Assembly (NCBI GenBank): GCA_021799435.1 | Contig: JAJZAN010000002.1 | Location: 1-64,000, forward strand | Reading direction: 5' to 3' | Length of the DNA stretch: 64,000 nt | DNA from: Bacillota bacterium | Lineage (GTDB): Bacteria; Bacillota; Sulfobacillia; Sulfobacillales; Sulfobacillaceae | In this document: one piece after another, positions 57,492 through 64,000 of the stretch | Position numbering within the stretch: position 1 is the first letter of the stretch | Layout: every line of letters starts with the position of its first letter | Made by a program: the position numbers and the translations under genes | Notes under the pieces: model-generated | Told to the model about the DNA's origin: nothing | The model's database searches: none | What the model saw: only the letters and a program-made list of their open reading frames with translations

Positions 57492-58956
57492 TCTGGGCCT
57501 CCTCCTTCAGATGCTGCCAAGTGAGAACGGGGTGACGCGCTGCGGTTGCCTCATCAAATCGGCTCACCACAGTGTGATGCGGCGCCTCATGAAGAATCTG
57601 CGGCTTGTCATCAGTCTCCCGGTTAATCTGATGCATGGCTTCCACGAAACGATCCAAGGTTTCCTTTGATTCCGTCTCCGTGGGTTCCACCATGAGGGCC
57701 TCCTCCACGACGAGCGGAAAGTAGACCGTGGGTGGATAGAAACCAAAGTCGATAATCCTCTTCGCCACATCCAGGGCCCGTGCTCCGCGGGCCTTTTGCG
57801 GCGTCAGGGACAGAACGAACTCATGCTTCACGGTGCGGTCGTACGGAGTCTTGTAGTCGTCCTGGAGCTGGTGCAAAAGATAGTTGGCGTTCAGGACCGC
57901 AGTTTCCGACACCGCCTTTAATCCCATCGCGCCGTGAGAGCGCAAATAGGCATAGGCACGCACCAGCACGCCCACGTTGCCGTAATATGAACGCACTTTG
58001 CCAATGGAGCGCCCGCGGTCATAGTCCCAAGAGTAACCCGGGTCCGTCCGCTTCAAGCGCGGGTAGGGCAGGTATGGGATGAGTTCCTTCTTGACCCCTA
58101 CTGGACCGGCCCCCGGGCCACCGCCACCATGGGGTGTCGAGAAGGTTTTGTGCAGATTCAAATGAACCACGTCAAAGCCCATGTCTCCGGGCCGCACTCG
58201 GCCCATGATGGCGTTGGCGTTGGCGCCGTCGTAGTACAACAGTCCTCCAGCTGCATGCACGATGTCAGCAATCTCAAGGATGTCCTCTTCAAACAAGCCC
58301 AGAGTATTCGGGTTGGTGAGCATGAGGCCCGCCGTCTGCCCGTCAACCAACTCCCGCAGCGCCTCCACGTCGACGCCCCCGCGGCTGTTGCTGGGGACCA
58401 CCTTCACCTGAAATCCCGCCATAGAAGCTGTCGCTGGGTTGGTGCCATGGGCCGAGTCGGGAACAAGAATGGTGGTGCGATGGTCCCCGCGGTCTTGAAG
58501 ATAAGCCTTAATCATCAAAATCCCGGTGAGCTCGCCATGAGCCCCGGCCGCGGGTTGCAAAGAGACCGCATCCATCCCGGAGATCTCTTTGAGCCCCTCC
58601 TCAAGCCCGTACAAAAGCTCCAGCAGACCCTGAACCGTGGAATCCGGCTGAAGGGGATGCACATCGGCAAAACCCGGCAACCCGGCCGCCCAGTCATTCA
58701 CTTTGGGATTGTACTTCATGGTGCAAGAACCTAACGGATAGAAGCCCGTATCCACGCCGTAGTTTAGCGTCGACAGGTCCGTGTAATGCCGGACGACATC
58801 ATTTTCCGCCACTTCCGGCAAACCCAGACTGCTGCGCCGAATGAGACTCGCAGGCAGGGATGTCTCCACGTCAAAGGCTGGAATATCCGAAACTGCATCA
58901 AACCGCACACCACGCCGCCCAGGACGCGACCGTTCAAAAATTACCGGGACATCCAT
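57484..58956 (-). CDS. gcvPB: Glycine dehydrogenase (decarboxylating) subunit 2
   Basis: A 490-residue PLP-containing P-protein subunit. [20 protein letters not shown] (about 125-144) and the PLP lysine in [20 protein letters not shown] (about 265-285) are visible, plus the N-terminal [20 protein letters not shown]. It decarboxylates glycine together with GcvPA and passes aminomethyl to lipoyl-GcvH. The split two-subunit P-protein is usual in Firmicutes, unlike the single 950-residue chain of Proteobacteria. Overlaps gcvPA by 16 bases and glyA by 8 bases. Confidence 0.96.
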   Translation of the reverse strand: MDVPVIFERSRPGRRGVRFDAVSDIPAFDVETSLPASLIRRSSLGLPEVAENDVVRHYTDLSTLNYGVDTGFYPLGSCTMKYNPKVNDWAAGLPGFADVHPLQPDSTVQGLLELLYGLEEGLKEISGMDAVSLQPAAGAHGELTGILMIKAYLQDRGDHRTTILVPDSAHGTNPATASMAGFQVKVVPSNSRGGVDVEALRELVDGQTAGLMLTNPNTLGLFEEDILEIADIVHAAGGLLYYDGANANAIMGRVRPGDMGFDVVHLNLHKTFSTPHGGGGPGAGPVGVKKELIPYLPYPRLKRTDPGYSWDYDRGRSIGKVRSYYGNVGVLVRAYAYLRSHGAMGLKAVSETAVLNANYLLHQLQDDYKTPYDRTVKHEFVLSLTPQKARGARALDVAKRIIDFGFYPPTVYFPLVVEEALMVEPTETESKETLDRFVEAMHQINRETDDKPQILHEAPHHTVVSRFDEATAARHPVLTWQHLKEEAQNG

Positions 58957-60272
58957 TGGGCCACCTCCTCGACCAATTGGTCACAATCGGATTTAGTTCG
59001 CCGTTCTGTCACAGCCAACTGCCACAGCCCCTCCCATTGCGGGTCCCATCGGCCTAAGGACATACCGCCCAGGATTCCGCGGGACAGCAGATGATGGTTC
59101 AGATCGTCCACCGGACCCGGAACCCGCACGGCAAATTCATAAAGAAACGGCTCGTCGGAGCGGACACGCTCCAGACCGACAGCCGCCAACCGGTCCGCAA
59201 GATAGTGGGCCAGTTGCGCCGAGCGCAAAGCGACCTCTCGAAGACCATCCGGGCCTACCAAGGACATGTAGATGGTCGCCATGAGGGCGTTGAGTGAGTG
59301 GTTAGAGCAGATGTTCGACGTGGCCTTCTCGCGGCGGATATGCTGTTCGCGCGCTTGCAGCGTCAGCACAAACCCGCGCCGCCCTTGGGCGTCTTTGGCT
59401 ACGCCCACCAAACGCCCCGGAATTTTTCGCACCAAGGACTCCTGCACGGCGAAAAATCCGAACGTCGGTCCGCCGTAATTCATATGGTTGCCGAGAGGTT
59501 GGCCCTCACCCACGACGATGTCTGCCCCCATCTCACCGGGCGGCCTCAACAGCGCCAGGGATACCGGGTCGACGACCGCTATGGCCAGTGCTCCCGCCTC
59601 ATGGGCAGCATGGATGACCTCTTCAATCCCCGTGATATGTCCCAGCATGTCCGGGTATTGAAGAATGACACCGGCGGTGCTAGCGCCCAACTGACTCCGA
59701 AGCTCGCCGACAGTGTCCACTACCATAAGCTCACCGCCACGCGCTGTCACATACGTATGGACAACCTCACGGCTGTCCGGATGCACCCCGCGAAAGGCGA
59801 TAATGCGATTCCGACTGCGACTCTGAGCCAGCGCCAAGAGTGCAGCCTCCCCCACCGCTGAAGCTCCGTCGTACATCGACGCCTGGGCGGCATAGGTTCC
59901 CGTGAGAGACTGGATCATGCTTTGAAACTCGAAGATGGCAGCCAGAGTGCCTTGTGACAACTCCGCTTGGTACGGCGTGTAGGACGTCACAAACTCGCCC
60001 CGGCTGGCCAAAGCTCCCACCGCGGCAGGCACAAACCGGTCATAGTAGCCGCCGCCCAGGAAACTGGGCATTTCCGCGGCATTCACGTTGCGGCCCGCCA
60101 ACCGTGTCAGCAACTGGCTCAGTTCCATCTCGCTCAAGGCCGGGGGCAGGTTCAGGTCCCGATTCAACCGGGCTCTGCCAGGTATGTCGTCAAATAGTTG
60201 GTCGACCGACTCAATGCCCAGCGTGGCCATCATCTGTGCGACCTCATCAGCCGTGTGTGGTATGTACCGCAT
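58941..60272 (-). CDS. gcvPA: Glycine dehydrogenase (decarboxylating) subunit 1
   Basis: A 443-residue GcvPA. The start [20 protein letters not shown], the segment [40 protein letters not shown] and [20 protein letters not shown] match family hallmarks. It pairs with GcvPB to form the P-protein of the glycine cleavage system. It lacks the PLP lysine, which is normal for this subunit. Translation couples to gcvH by a one-base overlap at 60272 and to gcvPB by a 16-base overlap. Confidence 0.96.
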   Translation of the reverse strand: MRYIPHTADEVAQMMATLGIESVDQLFDDIPGRARLNRDLNLPPALSEMELSQLLTRLAGRNVNAAEMPSFLGGGYYDRFVPAAVGALASRGEFVTSYTPYQAELSQGTLAAIFEFQSMIQSLTGTYAAQASMYDGASAVGEAALLALAQSRSRNRIIAFRGVHPDSREVVHTYVTARGGELMVVDTVGELRSQLGASTAGVILQYPDMLGHITGIEEVIHAAHEAGALAIAVVDPVSLALLRPPGEMGADIVVGEGQPLGNHMNYGGPTFGFFAVQESLVRKIPGRLVGVAKDAQGRRGFVLTLQAREQHIRREKATSNICSNHSLNALMATIYMSLVGPDGLREVALRSAQLAHYLADRLAAVGLERVRSDEPFLYEFAVRVPGPVDDLNHHLLSRGILGGMSLGRWDPQWEGLWQLAVTERRTKSDCDQLVEEVAQWMSR

Positions 60273-60637
60273 TATTCGGACTCGACCTTTGTCTGATATT
60301 CTTCCGGTGACAGCACCGGTCCTGGCTCAGCACCCTCAAGCTCAAACACCCAGCCCTTGCCAAATGGATCCTGGTTAATCAATTCCGGCTGGTCTCGCAA
60401 CTGTTCGTTCACCTTCGCTACCTTGCCACTGGCGGGGCTGTACAAGTCCGACACCGACTTGACCGACTCGATGACCCCGACCGCGTCTCCGGCTTTAACC
60501 ACCGCGCCGACCTCCGGTAATTCCACAAACACCACGTCTCCAAGGGCATCCTGGGCATAGTCCGTAATTCCGACCCGGCCGGCCGGGCTGAGCCATTCGT
60601 GGTCCTCGGTATATTTCAAGTCCTCAGGAAATCGCAT
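60272..60637 (-). CDS. gcvH: Glycine cleavage system H protein
   Basis: A 121-residue lipoyl-domain protein. The lipoylation lysine is K60 in GVIESVKSVSDLYSPASGKV, the standard GcvH motif. The opening DLKYTEDHEWLSPAGRVGIT and the closing NQDPFGKGWVFELE also match. It shuttles the aminomethyl group between P-protein, T-protein and L-protein. No lpd (L-protein) or lipoate ligase is in the window. Located 17 bases downstream of gcvT. Confidence 0.97.
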   Translation of the reverse strand: MRFPEDLKYTEDHEWLSPAGRVGITDYAQDALGDVVFVELPEVGAVVKAGDAVGVIESVKSVSDLYSPASGKVAKVNEQLRDQPELINQDPFGKGWVFELEGAEPGPVLSPEEYQTKVESE

Positions 60638-60654
60638 GCTATCCCTCTTTCTGG

Positions 60655-61752
60655 TTAGTTATCCGCCTGAGCGGGTCTCCGATAAAACGGCGTCTTTACC
60701 ACTATCGCCGGGATGGTGCGGCCGCGCACCTCGACAGCCAGCTCCATTCCCACTTTGGCCCACACGGGGTCTACTAGAGCTAAGGCTATGGCCTTATCCA
60801 AAGTGGGCGACTTGGTTCCAGAGGTCACGACGCCCACGGACTTTCCGCCGTCGCGCGGATAAACACTGTAACCTGCCCGCGCAATGCCCCCTGTAACCTC
60901 CAGCCCCACCAGCCGGCGCGTCAGTCCAGCGGCCTTTTGCGCAGCCAGGGCCTCCTTACCGACAAAGTGGTCTTTACCCCACTTAATAAACGCTCCCAAG
61001 CCCGCTTCGAGCGGGGAAATCTCGGCTGTGAGCTCGTGATCATAAAGCGGCAGACGGGCCTCGAGGCGCAAGGTGTCTCGAGCCCCCAAGCCCACCGGCC
61101 GGGCGCCCAACGACGCCAGACGTTCCCAAACCTCCACTGCATCTCCCGCTTTCAGGTACAGCTCAAACCCATCTTCCCCCGTGTATCCTGTCCGCGAAAT
61201 CAGGACATCCGCATCACCCACACGTCCGCGAGTAGCATGGTAGTATGGCAGATCGCGGAGGTTAACGGGTGTCAGAGTTTGCAGCAGAGCTGCGGCTTGA
61301 GGGCCCTGCAGGGCGATAAGCCCAATCTCGGCGCTCAGGTTCTTGAGGTCGACGTTGGCTCGGCCGTGCCCGTGTCGAGAAATCCACTCCCAGTCCTTGT
61401 CAAGGTTTCCGGCATTGACGACCAAGAGAAATTTCTGACTCTCTAGACGGTAAACGAGCAAGTCGTCGACCGTCCCTCCGTCGGGATAGCACATGGGCGT
61501 ATAGAGAACCTGGCCCTCCAACAAGTCCGACGGTTTGTTGGTGACCAGGTCGTCCAGAAATTCCGCAGCTCCTTCTCCAGAAACTATGAACTCCCCCATG
61601 TGGCTCACGTCAAACATGCCCACCCGGGTGCGCACCGTCTGGTGCTCCTGGATGATGCCGCCGCCATATTCGATCGGCATTAAAAAACCGCCGAATTCCA
61701 TCATTTTGGCACCATGTTGACGATGCCACTCCGTTAACGGCGTTTCTCGCAC
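60655..61752 (-). CDS. gcvT: Aminomethyltransferase (glycine cleavage T protein)
   Basis: A 365-residue folate-binding GcvT. The start is GTG at 61752, with AAGGGG 6 bases upstream; a longer frame through the intergenic region is rejected. Visible are GVFDVSHMGEF-type MFDVSHMGEFIVSGEGAAEF, the catalytic aspartate region LALQGPQA-like IALQGPQAAALLQTL, SRTGYTGEDGFELYLKAGD, and the C-terminal GVVTSGTKSPTLDKAIALAL. It releases ammonia and methylene-THF. Only 59 bases lie between aroB and this gene, too few for a glycine riboswitch, so it is read from the aro promoter. Confidence 0.96.
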   Translation of the reverse strand: MRETPLTEWHRQHGAKMMEFGGFLMPIEYGGGIIQEHQTVRTRVGMFDVSHMGEFIVSGEGAAEFLDDLVTNKPSDLLEGQVLYTPMCYPDGGTVDDLLVYRLESQKFLLVVNAGNLDKDWEWISRHGHGRANVDLKNLSAEIGLIALQGPQAAALLQTLTPVNLRDLPYYHATRGRVGDADVLISRTGYTGEDGFELYLKAGDAVEVWERLASLGARPVGLGARDTLRLEARLPLYDHELTAEISPLEAGLGAFIKWGKDHFVGKEALAAQKAAGLTRRLVGLEVTGGIARAGYSVYPRDGGKSVGVVTSGTKSPTLDKAIALALVDPVWAKVGMELAVEVRGRTIPAIVVKTPFYRRPAQADN

Positions 61753-61811
61753 CGAGACACCCCTTTCCGTTTCAGCTTCATGATATCCTCTCCCCAGCGC
61801 CCCTCGCAATG

Positions 61812-62867
61812 CTAGGGAAGCGCCAGATTGGAAATCACGGCCCGCACCAAGTCCTCCGGGATATTGCGCCATAGCCGCGGCTTCCCTGGGGCTTCCACCA
61901 GCACCCATGTCAACCCATCGGTGCGCGCCTTTTTGTCTTGCCGCAATCGACGCCACAACAAATCAAAATCGATAGCCGGCATCGCAGTCGGCAATCCCCA
62001 CAGCGACATCCACTTCCGTACTTGGATCTGAACGGCGGGAGACAGGCCGCAGAGCTTCTCCGATAATTCCAACGCCGCCAGCGCACCGAGCCCCACGGCC
62101 TCGCCGTGACTCAACACCCCGTAACCTAGCAAATTCTCCAAGGCATGCCCGATGGTGTGGCCGAAATTTAAAAACATGCGACTGCCCGTTTCATATAAGT
62201 CCTCGTTGACAATTTCGGTCTTGATGGCGGCCGTCTCGAAAATAACGTCCCTCCATGCCGGCAGCGAGCCTTCCGGGGGCAGCCGCAATCCATCCAACCG
62301 TTCATACAAGGCCCCGCCGCGAATCAATCCGGATTTCAGCACCTCACCTAATCCCGCCAACCACTCGCGGCGGGGCAGTGTGCCCAAAAACTCGACGTCC
62401 ACCACCACCACCCGAGGCAGGTGAAAGGCGCCCACCAAGTTTTTGCCCCAAGCCGTGTTGACGCCTGTTTTTCCGCCAATTGCCGCATCGACCTGTGCCA
62501 ACAGCGACGTCGGCACCGCGCACCACGTCAACCCCCGTTGATAGGTGGCGGCCGCGAAGCCCACCATATCCGTGGCTACGCCGCCTCCCAGGGCTACAAC
62601 AGTCGTGTCTCGAGTGACCCCTGACTGCCCCATCCACTCATACAGACGTTCGACGGTCGCCAGCGTCTTCTGGGACTCGTCAACGTCTACCGAAAAGACG
62701 GCATCGGCGTCAATGCGGCGAGCCACCGCCTCACTCCAGGCACGGAGCCGGGCATCGGCGATGAGAATGCGGCGCTTACCGCAAGCGCGGACACGCTCGT
62801 AGCCTCCCTCTCCAAACACCACCCATGACTGGTCTTGGCGGCTGCTTACTATGACTAGTGGATCCAC
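61812..62867 (-). CDS. aroB: 3-dehydroquinate synthase
   Basis: A 351-residue NAD- and zinc-dependent enzyme that converts DAHP to 3-dehydroquinate. The motif VVALGGGVATDMVGFAAATY (about 90-109), the PTSLLAQVDAAIGGKTGVNT segment and zinc ligands in FLNFGHTIGHALENLLGYG and LSHGEAVGLGALAALE are all present. The N-terminal Rossmann portion starts at about residue 5. It lies one base after aroK in the same direction and upstream of gcvT. Complete. Confidence 0.96.
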   Translation of the reverse strand: MDPLVIVSSRQDQSWVVFGEGGYERVRACGKRRILIADARLRAWSEAVARRIDADAVFSVDVDESQKTLATVERLYEWMGQSGVTRDTTVVALGGGVATDMVGFAAATYQRGLTWCAVPTSLLAQVDAAIGGKTGVNTAWGKNLVGAFHLPRVVVVDVEFLGTLPRREWLAGLGEVLKSGLIRGGALYERLDGLRLPPEGSLPAWRDVIFETAAIKTEIVNEDLYETGSRMFLNFGHTIGHALENLLGYGVLSHGEAVGLGALAALELSEKLCGLSPAVQIQVRKWMSLWGLPTAMPAIDFDLLWRRLRQDKKARTDGLTWVLVEAPGKPRLWRNIPEDLVRAVISNLALP

Positions 62868-62868
62868 G

Positions 62869-63384
62869 CTATCCCTCCTGTGTCAGCCACCAAGCCCGAA
62901 TTTGCCACGCGGCAAAATCCGGCGCCGCCTCACTGACATCCACTGTAAGGTCTGCCAGTTCCGCGTAAATCGACCGACGCTCTTGACTACGCTCTCGAAA
63001 ACCGTCCCAACCGTCGGCAGCCAGTGGCCTGACTGGATCTTGGGCGCGGCTATACAAGACCTCGGCGGGTGCATCCAACCAAGCCACCCAGAAATTCTGT
63101 TGCAGCCGTTTTCGATTCTCGGGCCGCAACGGCGCTCCCCCGCCGGTCGCTAAGACCAGCCGGCGGCCCGTCATCGCGACTTCTCCCAGCACCTCAGCCT
63201 CACGGCGGCGAAATTCCTCTTCTCCGTACCTCTCAAAGGTTTCGGCAATAGCTTCCTGCCATCGCTCGACAATCATCTGATCGAGGTCCAGGAACGGACA
63301 ACCGGATCGGGATGCTATTATGGGTCCGACGGTCGACTTGCCGGCCCCCATCATCCCGATGAGAGCTAGCGGTCTAGAACTCAC
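62869..63384 (-). CDS. aroK: Shikimate kinase
   Basis: A 171-residue P-loop kinase. Walker A is in [20 protein letters not shown] (about 6-25), followed by [20 protein letters not shown] with the DxD-type magnesium site and shikimate-binding aspartate. [11 protein letters not shown] and [19 protein letters not shown] give the GGG shikimate-binding loop, with the lid arginines in [10 protein letters not shown]. It phosphorylates shikimate at O3. The GTG at 63384 is chosen by family length; a GTG at 63405 is possible. Overlaps the aroC end by 11 bases. Confidence 0.93.
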   Translation of the reverse strand: MSSRPLALIGMMGAGKSTVGPIIASRSGCPFLDLDQMIVERWQEAIAETFERYGEEEFRRREAEVLGEVAMTGRRLVLATGGGAPLRPENRKRLQQNFWVAWLDAPAEVLYSRAQDPVRPLAADGWDGFRERSQERRSIYAELADLTVDVSEAAPDFAAWQIRAWWLTQEG

Positions 63385-64000
63385 GGACCGTCTCGTGCCA
63401 AGCACGCACCCGCCGAATCACCTCATCGAGGCTGTCTCCGCCGAACTTCTCCAGCATGGCATCCGCGAGCACATGCATGACCATCGCTTCACCGATGACA
63501 ACCGCCGGTGGCACGGCCGTAACATCGGACCGCTCAACGGCAGCCAAAAACGGCTCTTTACTCTCGATATCAAACGAGCCCAAGGGGGACATGAGCGTCG
63601 ACAACGGCTTCATACCAATCCGCACCGTCAACGGCATCCCGGTGGTAATACCACCCTCCAAACCGCCAGCTCGGTTGCTCCGCCGACTAAAGCCCTGCTT
63701 CTCCTCCCACCATATCGCATCGTGAACCGTTGAGCCGGGCTGATCCGCCTGAGCAAACCCGGTCCCCACCTCTACTGCCTTCATGGCTGGGATAGACAGG
63801 AGCGCTGCACCTAGTCGTGCCTCCAGCCGACGATGCCACTGTACATAGCTGCCCAAACCAACTGGCAATCCAAACGCGGCAACCTCAAATGTTCCCCCCA
63901 AGGTGTCCCCCGCTTCTTTGGCCGCATCGATGGCGCGCATCATCTCCTCCGCGGCGGACTCGTCCACGACCCGCACCGGAGAGTCTTCCGACCCGCGAAT
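63374..64000 (-). CDS. aroC: Chorismate synthase, C-terminal part (5' end outside the window)
   Basis: The frame is open from the window end at 64000 to the TAG at 63374, giving 208 residues of the C-terminal part of AroC. Family sequences visible are the [20 protein letters not shown] segment, [35 protein letters not shown], and [18 protein letters not shown]. The enzyme makes chorismate from EPSP and needs reduced FMN, which the latter parts help to bind. The first roughly 180 residues, including the N-terminal catalytic histidine, lie beyond the window. It is the first gene of the aroC-K-B-gcv run seen here. Confidence 0.95.
   Translation of the reverse strand: MRGSEDSPVRVVDESAAEEMMRAIDAAKEAGDTLGGTFEVAAFGLPVGLGSYVQWHRRLEARLGAALLSIPAMKAVEVGTGFAQADQPGSTVHDAIWWEEKQGFSRRSNRAGGLEGGITTGMPLTVRIGMKPLSTLMSPLGSFDIESKEPFLAAVERSDVTAVPPAVVIGEAMVMHVLADAMLEKFGGDSLDEVIRRVRAWHETVREF

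Noticed and set aside
61753-61811. Glycine riboswitch in front of gcvT
   Set aside because: Only 59 bases separate aroB from gcvT, and no tandem aptamer core is visible. The operon seems to be read from upstream.

Overview
The window looks like a chromosomal segment of a GC-rich, endospore-forming Firmicute. A Sulfobacillus/Thermaerobacter-type organism is my best guess, from memory of gene order and protein character rather than from any search. The main evidence is the complete spoIIIAA-AH operon, spoIVB, spo0A and spoIIM, embedded in the conserved Firmicute block nusB-folD-xseA-xseB-ispA-dxs-tlyA-recN. GTG, TTG and overlapping starts are common, and most genes are packed with 1-20 base overlaps.

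Bases 1-5,300 are accessory DNA. Sequences resembling the repeated ends of an insertion sequence sit at both edges (1-42 and 4811-4962). Between them are two PIN-domain toxin-antitoxin pairs, a secreted protein of unknown role, and a divergent ADP-ribosylglycohydrolase-like protein that has lost the recognisable metal-binding aspartates. The right-hand repeat block abuts the broken 3' end of a peptide-ABC-transporter binding-protein gene.

Bases 5,300-17,300 hold metabolic and cell-envelope genes: a DUF4012 membrane protein, a hotdog thioesterase, spermidine synthase convergent with a flavin amine-oxidase-like protein, an M20 amidohydrolase, a SAM-I riboswitch in front of O-acetylhomoserine sulfhydrylase, a CBS-ACT protein, a class V aminotransferase with a small GntR regulator, and a peptidoglycan-binding/3D-domain protein behind a cyclic-di-AMP riboswitch.

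Bases 17,300-24,900 carry an EamA transporter and a 4-hydroxyphenylacetate catabolic operon: GntR regulator, DapA-like aldolase, FAH-family decarboxylase/isomerase, HpaB, extradiol dioxygenase and flavin reductase. A palindromic operator lies inside the predicted promoter of the regulator. A ferredoxin-NADP reductase is divergent from it.

Bases 24,900-33,200 include a TPP-riboswitch-controlled thiamine-precursor ECF transporter whose two ATPases and T subunit are fused in one chain, a PIG-L deacetylase, DUF423, spoIIM, a Nudix hydrolase, an atypical Hfq-like LSm protein, and a leucine-type dehydrogenase.

Bases 33,200-53,200 are the sporulation/housekeeping core on the minus strand: spoIIIAA-AH, accC (without the usual accB), asp23, nusB, a TsaD paralogue, folD, xseA, xseB, ispA, dxs, tlyA, nadK, recN, a glycolipid-synthase-like glycosyltransferase, spoIVB and spo0A. 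Divergent from spoIIIAA is a secreted protein built of three similar helical repeats.

Bases 54,500-64,000 form a run, again on the minus strand, of aroC (cut by the window end)-aroK-aroB-gcvT-gcvH-gcvPA-gcvPB-glyA-aroQ-efp and a CD1247-like acidic zinc-ribbon protein. The glycine-cleavage/serine hydroxymethyltransferase set is nested inside the aromatic pathway genes. No rRNA, tRNA or CRISPR array was seen.
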